DNA of 64,000 nt from positions 22,598-86,597 of the forward strand of contig CALJVJ010000019.1 of NCBI GenBank assembly GCA_937974625.1, given 5' to 3'. Below the pieces are notes generated by a model, which did not search any database, was not told the DNA's origin, and saw only the letters and a list, made by a program, of their open reading frames with translations. Shown in pieces: positions 8,613 through 17,463 of the stretch; position 1 is the stretch's first letter; every line of letters begins with the position of its first letter. Made by a program: the position numbers and the translations under genes. This DNA is from an uncultured Saprospiraceae bacterium. Its GTDB lineage: Bacteria > Bacteroidota > Bacteroidia > Chitinophagales > Saprospiraceae.

Positions 8613-11204
8613 TTAACTTTCATAACCTCTTGTAACTCTTATTCCTTTTTCCTTTCTTGCCAAACAATTACTGATTTTTTCCATTAGTTCCTCTGGGCCA
8701 AATGGTTTCCCTACATGGTCATTCATTCCAAATAATTGTGCTTTATCTTTTTCTGTTAAATAAGCCGAGGCAGTCAATGCAATAATTGGTACATTGGCAA
8801 TGGTCGGGTCATGAGATTTTCTAATCTCTGCAGTCGCTCGGTACCCATCCATTTTTGGCATTTGAATATCCATTAAAACTAAATCAAAATAAGACTCATT
8901 AATTCGGTCCAATGACTCCAGCCCATTATTAGCGGTAGTTACTACCACGCCTAATTTGGTCAGCATTTTTCGGACGACCAATTGATTGATTTTATTATCC
9001 TCTACTACCAAAATCTTTTTACCGACTAAATAATGATAAGGTAATAATTCATTTTGGCCACTAGTCTCTGTTTTGATAAGATTTGAAGGAATGGTGTAAG
9101 GTAAATACACTTTGAAAGTGGTGCCTTCTCCTAAAATACTGGTCGCTTCTACCCTACCGTTTTGTAAATCAACTAATCGTTTGGTAATGGCTAACTCTAA
9201 TCCACTAGTATTAAACCCTTCATAAATATCAGCTTCTGGGTCTCTAGTAAATTTACGGAACATCTCCTCTAATTTCGCTTTCTCTATGCCTCTTCCGTTG
9301 TCTTCAATGATAATTTCTAAAGTGACGTTTCTATCATTTAGTTGGTATAAACCTATTTTAGTATTTATCTCTCCGGTATCCGTATAACTCAAAGAATTAC
9401 TAATCAAATTAGTTAATATTTGATTTAATCTTACCGGGTCACCTGTCAATAATTCTGGGACCTTTTTATCAATCTCAAAAGATAATTTTACATCCTTTTC
9501 TTCTGCAGGTATTTGTGACCACTTATGTACATCTTCAATGATTTGTGGCAGTTTGAAGTCTCTGGTCTGCATAACTAACTTACCAGCTTCAATTTTTGAA
9601 TAATCTAAAACATCATTGATAAATACGACTAGGTTATTTGCAGAAAACTGCAAATTTCTCAAAGATTCCTTTTGGTCTTCTCTTGGATTTTCCTCTAATA
9701 ATAAATGACTCAAACCGACAATAATATTGATTGGTGTCCGCATTTGATGACTCATCATCGCTAAGAAACTATCTCTTGCAAACGAAGAACGTTCAATTGA
9801 TTCTCGTTCTGCCATTTCTCCAACCAACTTATTATTCAATAAATCTAAGCTTGCTGCTTTTTCTTTTAACTGAATATTTTTACGGTCAATTTCAGAGGCT
9901 TGCCATAAAATTTCTTCATTCTTATCTTTAAGAATGATATTCGCCTTTTTCTTACGTTGATAACTTCTAAATAAAGTAGCTAAAAATCCAGCTATTAAAG
10001 CAATCACAGCTAATAAAAAGCCTCTTAATTTTAAATTGTTCGCCTTATCTTTTTCTAAGGTGGCTATTTGTTGTTTATGTTCTTCTGCTTCGGATTCGGA
10101 TTCATATCGGGTGGTCAATTCAAGCATTGCCGTTGCCTTATCTTGGTCGTATAAAGCAGTTTGGCTTGCTGAAAAAGCTCTTTGATACTCTAATGCTAAT
10201 TCATTATCTCCCATTTTTGCGAAGGTGGTAGCTATTTCTTCATAAAAAACAGGTACTTCCGATTTAACTTTAATTGCAGCTAATAAATTGGCCGCTTTAT
10301 TTAGGAATGGAGCTGCTTTTTGCTTCTCTCCTAGTTGTGCATGAATGATTCCAAAATTTTTCAAACTCTCTGCCGTACCTAAGGTATCTTTGATTTCTGT
10401 TCTCAAATCATATGCAATGGTATTATTCTCTTTAGCTTCGTCATAATTTTTTTGAGCTAAATAAGTAAGGGCTAAATCGTTATAGTCTGTAGCTATATTT
10501 GGCAAATCTTCTAAAGAACCATGTAAATCTAAGGATTGAGAAAAATATACAAGCGCACCTTCATAATCCCCTAATTCTAAGGTGATTTTCCCTAAGAATC
10601 GCGCAATTGCTGCTGCTTTTTCGTAAGCTTCTTCCTTAATATTTAAATCAAAAGCCTTATTATAACTTTCTTTTGCTTTGCCTAAGTAATTCTGAGCTAG
10701 AAATACATCACCCAATGATTTATGAACTCTAGCTAGTTGCTGCGCATTAGATAATTTTTCAAACCTGTCTTTTGCTCGATTTAAATTAATAATGGCATTA
10801 TTGTAATCCTTTTGAAAGTAAAAGATTTCCCCTATGTGTAGGTTTACCTTTGCAATTCCATCTTCATTATTGGATTTTTTCCAACCATCCAATGCTAATA
10901 TTAAAAATTCTGTTGCATTGGTATAATCAAATCGTTGTTTGGATACGATTCCTAAAATTTCATTGGATTTAGCGATGGCGGTTGCATTAACGGTTTCTGT
11001 GGCTAAAATCAAACCTTTCTCTGCGTTCTTTTTTGCAAAAGAAAGTTCATCAATAGCTAGATATTCATCAGCAACTTTATTAAAAATGGTGGGATTTTGT
11101 TCAGCAATGGCACGTTTTTCTAATTGCAATAGTTCTATATTGTCTGCCAAACCTGAATAAGAAAGCAATAGGCTCAATATGCCTAATAATATTGTAGTTC
11201 TCAT
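8613..11204 (-). CDS. Hybrid sensor histidine kinase with periplasmic TPR domain and C-terminal receiver
   Basis: This is an 863-residue membrane sensor. Residues 1-21 are a signal peptide. Residues 25-380 are TPR-like helical repeats (A..LG.....G.Y..A motifs), presumably a periplasmic ligand or protein sensor. One membrane helix spans about 393-413, and a coiled coil covers 415-475. The HisKA domain has its phospho-acceptor His486 in MMSHQMRTP. The ATPase domain has N-box Asn599/Asn603 and G1 box DNGRGI (635-640). The second glycine box is degenerate (TSGLELAI, 666-673, where GTGLGLAI is usual). The receiver (728-850) keeps Glu735/Asp736, phospho-acceptor Asp779 (LMDIQMP), Thr811 and Lys833. 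No DNA-binding output is attached, so a separate partner is expected. An AGGAG sequence lies just upstream of the ATG, uncommon in this phylum. Confidence 0.93.
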   Translation of the reverse strand: MRTTILLGILSLLLSYSGLADNIELLQLEKRAIAEQNPTIFNKVADEYLAIDELSFAKKNAEKGLILATETVNATAIAKSNEILGIVSKQRFDYTNATEFLILALDGWKKSNNEDGIAKVNLHIGEIFYFQKDYNNAIINLNRAKDRFEKLSNAQQLARVHKSLGDVFLAQNYLGKAKESYNKAFDLNIKEEAYEKAAAIARFLGKITLELGDYEGALVYFSQSLDLHGSLEDLPNIATDYNDLALTYLAQKNYDEAKENNTIAYDLRTEIKDTLGTAESLKNFGIIHAQLGEKQKAAPFLNKAANLLAAIKVKSEVPVFYEEIATTFAKMGDNELALEYQRAFSASQTALYDQDKATAMLELTTRYESESEAEEHKQQIATLEKDKANNLKLRGFLLAVIALIAGFLATLFRSYQRKKKANIILKDKNEEILWQASEIDRKNIQLKEKAASLDLLNNKLVGEMAERESIERSSFARDSFLAMMSHQMRTPINIIVGLSHLLLEENPREDQKESLRNLQFSANNLVVFINDVLDYSKIEAGKLVMQTRDFKLPQIIEDVHKWSQIPAEEKDVKLSFEIDKKVPELLTGDPVRLNQILTNLISNSLSYTDTGEINTKIGLYQLNDRNVTLEIIIEDNGRGIEKAKLEEMFRKFTRDPEADIYEGFNTSGLELAITKRLVDLQNGRVEATSILGEGTTFKVYLPYTIPSNLIKTETSGQNELLPYHYLVGKKILVVEDNKINQLVVRKMLTKLGVVVTTANNGLESLDRINESYFDLVLMDIQMPKMDGYRATAEIRKSHDPTIANVPIIALTASAYLTEKDKAQLFGMNDHVGKPFGPEELMEKISNCLARKEKGIRVTRGYES

Positions 11205-11647
11205 GTAATCTCCTTTTATAGATTACTAAAGCAAAATTATCGCCAAAAAGGGTTTGTAACGCTTTTTATTACTCAAAAGAGAAAGAAAATTTTAGGACAC
11301 CTCAACTATTTACAATTGGAAGGAACCTAGACATGGTATTTTTTTAGCCAAAATAGCGAGAAAAAGCATTTGCAAAGGAGTATATATTATCGGGTAACAA
11401 GTCTATTTTATAAAAGGATTCGTCAATGATAAAGGTTTTGCGGGTGAATTTTAAACCAGATAAAATCTAGTATTGTAATTATTTTAGAAGCAACAAACAT
11501 GATTTTATGTTAACGGTTTGCAAACGAATAACATTTTGTCGATTATTTTCATTAAATTAACGTAAAATGCAAAAGTATTAACAATACCACTTATAATAAT
11601 AAAGTCTATTACTCAATTCAAGGAAGCACCATAACTAAACGAGCTGA
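11205..11647. other. Divergent intergenic region
   Basis: This 443-base AT-rich gap separates the histidine kinase from the plus-strand unknown at 11648. The only motif seen is the minus-strand -7 element listed separately. No clear plus-strand promoter, repeat or small gene was found. Confidence 0.5.
11232..11239 (-). promoter_or_regulatory. Possible -7 element for the histidine kinase gene
   Basis: Read on the minus strand this is TAATTTTG, matching TAnnTTTG. It lies 28 bases upstream of the kinase ATG, which leaves a short leader. A -33 TTTG at the usual spacing is not evident. Confidence 0.4.
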
Positions 11648-13384
11648 ATGGATAGAATTATCAAAAAGAAGCATCCTGACCAATCCCCCAATTGGTTAAT
11701 TTACGTCCTGAAAGGCTTACTGCTTTTTTTGTTATTCTGGAATTTAAATAAGCAATTTCCTAATGGTTTTCTGCATGTCTCTTCTAAACCTGATAAATTT
11801 CACGCAGTTTATAATAAAACGGATGTCGAAGAAGTTTCTTACAATCAATTATTGAGTACAACTCGACCAAAAATTGACCATTATATGCAATGGGGCAATA
11901 GTAAAATTCCATTTACTGACCCCGAAATAAAACAGCCAACGGCTATTCCTTATCAAATATTTTCTCAAAAAGAATTTGCAAATATTTGGACAGATTCATT
12001 TTCCGTGCAATATAAGGGGCATATTTTAACACCCAATAAGGTAAATGCCATATTTATTGACGATGATAATATCGTAGCCACTTGTGAGGATGAAGGGGAT
12101 TTCTCCACCTGCTTTTTCTCTAACTTGCGCCATCATCGGAATGATTTTGCCTTGTGGTTATCGGTAGAAACAGAAGAGGAAAAAACATTTTTTGCACGAA
12201 TCAAAGTCACTGAAAAATCTGATTTAGATTTTGTAATAAACGAAGATACTTACCGTTTTTGGAAGAAATTAATTAATAGAGATAAACATAAATCCATTGA
12301 TAACTTGACCGTCGTAAAACCCGTTTTTAAAGAACATGACTACCTTTTTCAATGGGGGGAATGGGAAAGATACGCGCATGGCCCTAAGGGAGGACGGCGA
12401 GCTAAAGTTGGCATTAAAACTTTTGAAAAATGGGTTCAAGAATCGCCGAAACTTTTTAAGGATAATGAGTTTGTTCCCTTTAGTATTTCTGTGAATCATT
12501 GGAACCAAAAAGATTGGAATCAATGCTATATCTCCAGAAAAACAGAAAAATCCCCAATAATTAGTAATAATGAATGTTTTAAAGATCTGGTCAACAGTGT
12601 CAAAGTTGGTCACACCCTTTCTTTATTCTTGTTTATCAAAGGAGACTTTTTAAAAACTTTGTCTCCTAATTCATTGAATGGCTTGCCAGGGTTCATGGTT
12701 AATGATGAATATGTCCGTTTTTTAGTTCCCATTGAAATAGTTGAAGATAGTTTTGATGAGTCTAATGCTCCATTGAAACTGACGACCTCTACCTTTAGTT
12801 TTCAATTGAATTCTAGCTTGGGAGAAAATGCTATTGTCAAATTAGATACTAAAAATCCAAAAAATGCTTCTTTATTTAAGCACTATTCGGAAAGTGAAAG
12901 TGCAAAAATTATCCACGTTGATGATTTTAAGACTATTCGAAGGGTGATTACTTCAGATGATATTTTCATTAATCCAGAAGATATCAAGAAAACCTATATT
13001 TTACCGGAAAAGGTATTCAAATCGACTACCTTCCCTGAGTTTTATGACTTTAATATCCAACAACCATTAATTAAGTTGAGAGGCTTGAGTACCGTTTTAG
13101 ACAAAACTACCTACGATTTAGAAGCCTTTAAAAAGTCTAAAAAAGGCTTTGAATTTTTTATTGGAAACGAGAAAGTTAAACTATTGCAAGTACATTTCAC
13201 AGTAGTACCTAAAGAAGGTAAAGCAATTCAATACGTTACTAATAATTTTACACGTAATGATATTCAAAGAAGACTTAAAAAAATCAAGCGGGAAACAAGC
13301 CTTTATTTTGATAAAATTATTTTTGAAAAAGCTGATGGAGCACAATTATTGTTTCCACTTACCACCGCTATACATTTGAAATAA
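11648..13384 (+). CDS. Membrane-anchored protein of unknown function, possible GldM-like C-terminal domain
   Basis: I do not recognise this 578-residue protein as a whole. A short basic N-terminus is followed by one membrane helix (about residues 16-33, WLIYVLKGLLLFLLFW), with no signal-peptidase site, so most of the protein should face the periplasm. The body is mixed beta-rich, with WG-containing segments near residues 82 and 235. The last 65 residues or so (VHFTVVPKEGKAIQYV, a spaced basic helix, then FDKIIFEKADGAQLLFP) follow the strand pattern of the C-terminal domain of the gliding/T9SS protein GldM. That similarity is inferred by eye. The TM-plus-periplasmic topology also fits a GldM-type or signalling anchor. 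The next gene starts 78 bases downstream with its own promoter-like element. Confidence 0.7.
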   Translation: MDRIIKKKHPDQSPNWLIYVLKGLLLFLLFWNLNKQFPNGFLHVSSKPDKFHAVYNKTDVEEVSYNQLLSTTRPKIDHYMQWGNSKIPFTDPEIKQPTAIPYQIFSQKEFANIWTDSFSVQYKGHILTPNKVNAIFIDDDNIVATCEDEGDFSTCFFSNLRHHRNDFALWLSVETEEEKTFFARIKVTEKSDLDFVINEDTYRFWKKLINRDKHKSIDNLTVVKPVFKEHDYLFQWGEWERYAHGPKGGRRAKVGIKTFEKWVQESPKLFKDNEFVPFSISVNHWNQKDWNQCYISRKTEKSPIISNNECFKDLVNSVKVGHTLSLFLFIKGDFLKTLSPNSLNGLPGFMVNDEYVRFLVPIEIVEDSFDESNAPLKLTTSTFSFQLNSSLGENAIVKLDTKNPKNASLFKHYSESESAKIIHVDDFKTIRRVITSDDIFINPEDIKKTYILPEKVFKSTTFPEFYDFNIQQPLIKLRGLSTVLDKTTYDLEAFKKSKKGFEFFIGNEKVKLLQVHFTVVPKEGKAIQYVTNNFTRNDIQRRLKKIKRETSLYFDKIIFEKADGAQLLFPLTTAIHLK

Positions 13385-13426
13385 AGCTGTCTAGACTTTT
13401 TATTTCCTGCTCTTATATTAATTTAC

Positions 13427-13434
13427 TATGTTTG
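13427..13434 (+). promoter_or_regulatory. Bacteroidota -7 promoter element
   Basis: TATGTTTG matches TAnnTTTG exactly and lies 28 bases before the lipoprotein ATG at 13463. The -33 region is only T-rich (TTT near 13403-13405). It would start the group of genes running to selO. Confidence 0.55.
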
Positions 13435-13462
13435 TTCAACTAACAAAAGTAAATTAAAACCT

Positions 13463-14227
13463 ATGCTACGTCTTACTACCGTACTTACTTTCTTTCTCCT
13501 TTTTGCCTGTGCTTCTCCTGAAGTTGTAACGGACCCTTTTGCGCATATAAGCGACCAAAAAGTAGTAGCCACCTTAAAAAAGTCTTTTAAAACTTTAGGT
13601 GGTCTTGAAAATTGGCAAAACAAAAAAGAACTTCATTATCAAAAACATGGTAAATTAATTTTAGAATCAGGCGAAATTGAATCGGATGTTGTTCAACAAC
13701 ATGATTATTATTTTGATAAAAATCCTAGTATTAATATTAGTTGGAAACAAGACGGACAAACTCATAAAATTAAATCTATCGACGGGAAAGCATTAAAGAA
13801 TATTGATGGAGCAATTGATGAAACTGCAAAAATTAGTACCCTAAACACTACAGTGACGGTGGCACTTTTTGTAATTGATGTTCCCTTTAAAATAATGGAT
13901 AAAGGCGTCGTTTTAAGCCATGAAGGGATGGATACTTTAGAAGATGGACAGAAAGTAGAGGTAATTAAAGCCGTTTATGATGCAGATAAAAATGCGCATC
14001 ACACCAAATCAGATACCTGGTGGTATTATTTTGATGCCGAAGATGGTCGAATGGTCGCTTATTTTATAAAACATGATGGTCGATATAGTTATATTAAAAA
14101 TTTGAGTTATACGGAAGCTGGTGGCTTTATACTACCTAAAGAACGTGGTAGTTATCGAGTAGATAAGGACCGAAATATTTTGTTTACACGAGCGGAGTAT
14201 GTTTATAGTAATTGGAAGGTTAAATAG
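13463..14227 (+). CDS. Putative lipoprotein, DUF6503-like
   Basis: This is a 254-residue protein. A type II signal peptide ends in LLFAC, making Cys16 the lipidated residue, so it is probably anchored to a membrane on the periplasmic side. The mature part opens with a helix containing LGGLENWQNKKELHYQ, followed by alternating strands, a pattern seen in DUF6503-type Bacteroidota proteins with a LolA-like beta-sheet. The segment DTWWYYFDAEDGRMV is the other recognisable landmark. No catalytic site is apparent. It is followed after 37 bases by the first zinc-ribbon paralogue and may be co-transcribed with it. The family assignment is from memory of the pattern, not a search. Confidence 0.75.
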   Translation: MLRLTTVLTFFLLFACASPEVVTDPFAHISDQKVVATLKKSFKTLGGLENWQNKKELHYQKHGKLILESGEIESDVVQQHDYYFDKNPSINISWKQDGQTHKIKSIDGKALKNIDGAIDETAKISTLNTTVTVALFVIDVPFKIMDKGVVLSHEGMDTLEDGQKVEVIKAVYDADKNAHHTKSDTWWYYFDAEDGRMVAYFIKHDGRYSYIKNLSYTEAGGFILPKERGSYRVDKDRNILFTRAEYVYSNWKVK

Positions 14228-14264
14228 TTTTTGATTGATAATTGCGGTTCAATAAATCCCTAAT

Positions 14265-14990
14265 ATGGAACATAAATCATTACATAAACACAAATTAGAA
14301 TTAAAAGAGCTTAAAAAAGAGAAATCTAAGGTCTTTAAAAAGTTGCATTGTCCTGCATGCGAAACACCTATTCCTGCAGATAATATCAACATCAATGATA
14401 AAATTGCTAAATGTGGGGGTTGTGATGCGATTTTTCCATTTCATGAAGCTGTTTCTGAGTTTACTAGTCAAAATACCATCAAACAAGAAGTGATTCGACC
14501 TGAAGGAATTGACATTTTTCATTTTCAAGATGAATTGGATATTACTATTCAACAACCAATGGTTGGCTTTGACGCGTTCATGGGTATGATGGCAGCGGTA
14601 TTTTTTTTGGTGCTTGAACTTTATTTTATAACGGGCTCCTTTTCTTTTTATTGGGTGATGGGATTTAGTCTTTTTCCTTTATATTTTCTGTATAATTATA
14701 TGAACAGGGCTAAAAATAAAATCAACCTGAGCGTTGATGATAAACAACTAACCATCAAATGGAGACCTAAAAAATTCGTTAAGGACAAAGTATTTGACAT
14801 CCACGATATTGACCAAATTTATGTTAATAAAGCAAATGGGGTCTCTATGATAATTAATGGAGATGATGGCCAGCAACATGTCCGATTACTTCATCCATTG
14901 TCCACTCCTTCAAAAGCAAAGTATTTGGAACAAGAAATAGAAAAACATTTAGGGATTACCGATAGAAAGGTTTTGGAAGCGCAATCTTAA
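14265..14990 (+). CDS. Zinc-ribbon membrane protein, first tandem paralogue
   Basis: This is a 241-residue protein. A charged helical N-terminus leads into a four-cysteine zinc ribbon: Cys29 and Cys32 (CPAC), Cys50 and Cys53 (CGGC). Two hydrophobic helices follow (about residues 105-145), then a cytoplasmic-looking beta domain with LTIKWRPKKF and HDIDQIYV. That domain could be a PH-like fold, by inference. The next gene is a clear paralogue with identical spacing of all four cysteines and the same IKWRPK and DIDQ motifs, which shows a tandem duplication. No function is known to me. A redox or metal-sensing membrane adaptor would fit but is unproven. Confidence 0.8.
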   Translation: MEHKSLHKHKLELKELKKEKSKVFKKLHCPACETPIPADNININDKIAKCGGCDAIFPFHEAVSEFTSQNTIKQEVIRPEGIDIFHFQDELDITIQQPMVGFDAFMGMMAAVFFLVLELYFITGSFSFYWVMGFSLFPLYFLYNYMNRAKNKINLSVDDKQLTIKWRPKKFVKDKVFDIHDIDQIYVNKANGVSMIINGDDGQQHVRLLHPLSTPSKAKYLEQEIEKHLGITDRKVLEAQS

Positions 14991-15010
14991 ATACTAAGAA
15001 AAAATCAAAT

Positions 15011-15748
15011 ATGGAAAATAAACCTTTAGAAAAATATAAACTAGAACTTAAAGAATTAAATAAGGAAAATTCGGGATTATTTACTAAAATAAATTGTCCG
15101 TCTTGCGAAGCTGGAGTACCTGTAACAAATCTACATTTAAAAGATAAAATTGGTAAATGTACCAATTGCAATACTGTCTTTTCTTTCAGAAAAGATATAG
15201 CACACTTTATTCAAGAGGAAAAAAAGGAAAAGATTAGTCGACCAGCAGGGATTAATGTCATTCATTTTCAAGAGGAAGTAGATTTTGAAATAGACCAGCC
15301 TGGTTCTTCAGACATTATTGGCATCCTGTTATTTGCTTCTATGGCGTTAATTGCTACCTTGATTTTTTTCGAAAAAGGGATTTCTATCTTTATTCCTGGA
15401 ACACTTTGGTTGGGCTGTGCCTATTATTTATATCAAATGCTTACTCGTCGTAAAAAGAAAATATTTATAAATATTGACCAAAATAACATGACCATCAAAT
15501 GGAGACCTAAGGAAATGATGAAAGATAAAGTAATTGATGTAAAAGATATAGACCAAGTTTATTTGAAAAGACATGGTCATCAATATACTCTTCACCTTAT
15601 CCTAAATGATGTTGAGGGACAAAAACATGTACCCTTAATTACTTATTATTATACTTCGCTAGCAAAAGCTCGCTATTTGGAACAAGAAATTGAAAAATAC
15701 CTAGGTATTAAAGATAGAAAAGTACCAGAGTCAAATGTCAAGGATTAA
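15011..15748 (+). CDS. Zinc-ribbon membrane protein, second tandem paralogue
   Basis: This is a 245-residue paralogue of the preceding gene, starting 20 bases after its stop. Cysteines are at 29, 32, 50 and 53 (CPSC and CTNC), exactly as in the first copy. Two membrane helices (about 100-142) and a C-terminal beta domain with MTIKWRPKEM and VKDIDQVYL follow. The shared LELKEL helix near the N-terminus and the RYLEQEIEKYLGI tail are the best conserved parts, while the membrane helices have diverged. Conservation of both soluble ends suggests they carry the function. The short gap implies co-transcription and possibly a heteromeric complex. Confidence 0.8.
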   Translation: MENKPLEKYKLELKELNKENSGLFTKINCPSCEAGVPVTNLHLKDKIGKCTNCNTVFSFRKDIAHFIQEEKKEKISRPAGINVIHFQEEVDFEIDQPGSSDIIGILLFASMALIATLIFFEKGISIFIPGTLWLGCAYYLYQMLTRRKKKIFINIDQNNMTIKWRPKEMMKDKVIDVKDIDQVYLKRHGHQYTLHLILNDVEGQKHVPLITYYYTSLAKARYLEQEIEKYLGIKDRKVPESNVKD

Positions 15749-15803
15749 ATTCCATTTTTCAAAACCTTTCACTTATCCAAACTGTTCTAAATAAAAATAA
15801 AAT

Positions 15804-17399
15804 ATGGCTTTAATAGCAGATAAGTTAACCATAAAGGAAACCTTTTCTAAAGAACTTCCAGCTGACCCAATTCAAGAGAATACTAGAAGGCAAGTTGAAA
15901 AAGCTGCATTTTCCTATGCAACACCAAAAAAAACAGCCAACCCTACCTTAATTTCTACCTCTAAAGAAACGGCAGACTTAATTGGCTTACCAGACGCAGA
16001 TTTAAAATCTGAAAGTTTTTTAAATGTTTTTTCTGGTAATGAAATTTTGGAGGGTACAAAACCCTATGCGATGTGCTATGGAGGCCACCAATTTGGACAT
16101 TGGGCAGGGCAGCTGGGAGATGGGCGAGCTATTAATTTGACAGAAGTTGAATATCAAGGTAAAACTTGGGCTTTACAATTAAAAGGAGCAGGACCTACAC
16201 CCTACTCTAGGTCAGCTGATGGATTGGCTGTACTACGTTCTTCTATCAGAGAGTTCTTATGTAGTGAAGCGATGTTTCATTTAGGTGTTCCAACTACACG
16301 GGCTTTGTCCTTAGCCTTGACAGGAGATGAGGTGTTACGAGATGTACTCTATAATGGGAATTCTGCTTATGAAAAAGGAGCTGTTGTTTGTAGAGTCGCC
16401 CCTAGTTTTATCCGCTTTGGTAATTTTGAAATCTTTGCTTCTCGAAGAGATACGGAAACCTTGAAAAAATTAGTAGATTATACCATAAAACATCATTATT
16501 CTCATTTAGGAGCACCTTCTAAGGAAACTTACGTTGCCTTTTTGAGAGAGGTAGCACAACGGACGATGAAAATGATTGTCCATTGGCAAAGAGTTGGGTT
16601 TGTACATGGTGTAATGAATACGGATAATTTATCAATTCTTGGCCTGACGATTGATTATGGTCCATATGGCTGGTTAGAAGGCTATGACCATGGTTGGACA
16701 CCAAATACCACCGATAGACAACAAAAACGGTATCGGTTCGAAAATCAACCAGATATCGGATTATGGAATTTATTAAAATTGGCTAATGCCCTTTATCCAC
16801 TAATAGAAGATGCTAAACCTTTGGAGGATATCTTGCAAGAGTATAAAGCCAATTACGAACCTGCTTATCACCAAATGATGAAGGATAAATTGGGATTGGA
16901 AGGTTCTACTGAATCGGACAAGGAGTTAATCCAACAATTGGAGGAAGCCCTTCATTTAACAGAAACAGATATGACCATTTTCTTTAGAAATTTAGCGAAT
17001 TTCAAAAAGGAGACTAATATAGAAACCGCTTTAGATAAAGAATTTCTTAACCCTGTTTTAGCCGCCTTTTACAAGCCAGAAGAATTAACGGGTAACATTT
17101 TAGCCTTTTGGAAAACTTGGTTTACAAATTATATCGAAAGACTAACCGTTTCAAATAGCTTTGATGCCGTAAGAAAGACAAAAATGGATGTAGTCAATCC
17201 AAAATATGTATTGAGAAATTATATGGCTCAGGTGGCTATTGATGCGGCAGATAATGGAGATTATCAATTAATAAATGACTTCTTGGATTTATTCCGACAA
17301 CCTTATGCAGAACAACCAGCTATGGAAAAATGGTTTGCAAAACGTCCTGAATGGGCAAGAAATAAAGTGGGTTGTTCTATGCTTTCTTGTAGTTCCTAA
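15804..17399 (+). CDS. selO: Protein adenylyltransferase SelO (YdiU family)
   Basis: This 531-residue protein matches SelO, a pseudokinase-fold enzyme that transfers AMP from ATP to protein hydroxyls and is linked to redox stress. Diagnostic segments are YGGHQFGHWAGQLGDGRA (residues 92-109), LQLKGAGPTPYSRSADG (124-140) with nucleotide-contacting Lys127, the metal and active-site stretch HGVMNTDN (268-275), and the DFG-equivalent DYG (284-286). The C-terminus is CSMLSCSS, with Cys529 where eukaryotic SelO carries selenocysteine. TGC encodes it here, so this is the cysteine form. It is about 50 residues longer than Escherichia coli YdiU. It follows the zinc-ribbon pair by 55 bases on the same strand. 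Confidence 0.96.
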   Translation: MALIADKLTIKETFSKELPADPIQENTRRQVEKAAFSYATPKKTANPTLISTSKETADLIGLPDADLKSESFLNVFSGNEILEGTKPYAMCYGGHQFGHWAGQLGDGRAINLTEVEYQGKTWALQLKGAGPTPYSRSADGLAVLRSSIREFLCSEAMFHLGVPTTRALSLALTGDEVLRDVLYNGNSAYEKGAVVCRVAPSFIRFGNFEIFASRRDTETLKKLVDYTIKHHYSHLGAPSKETYVAFLREVAQRTMKMIVHWQRVGFVHGVMNTDNLSILGLTIDYGPYGWLEGYDHGWTPNTTDRQQKRYRFENQPDIGLWNLLKLANALYPLIEDAKPLEDILQEYKANYEPAYHQMMKDKLGLEGSTESDKELIQQLEEALHLTETDMTIFFRNLANFKKETNIETALDKEFLNPVLAAFYKPEELTGNILAFWKTWFTNYIERLTVSNSFDAVRKTKMDVVNPKYVLRNYMAQVAIDAADNGDYQLINDFLDLFRQPYAEQPAMEKWFAKRPEWARNKVGCSMLSCSS

Positions 17400-17463
17400 A
17401 TGTATTGACGAAATCATTCGTCATTTTAATTGAGATTGACGAATAAATTCGTCGGTACATTTA
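17397..17463. repeat. Long palindrome spanning the convergent selO/ketosynthase ends
   Basis: Outer arms TAAATGTATTGACGAA (17397-17412) and TTCGTCGGTACATTTA (17448-17463) pair throughout, allowing two G-T pairs. Inside, GACGAAATCATTCGTC can form its own hairpin, as can GACGAATAAATTCGTC. Both convergent stop codons (TAA of selO and TAA of the ketosynthase) form the very ends of the palindrome. There is no T-run. It may act as a bidirectional 3'-end stabiliser or terminator. Confidence 0.75.
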
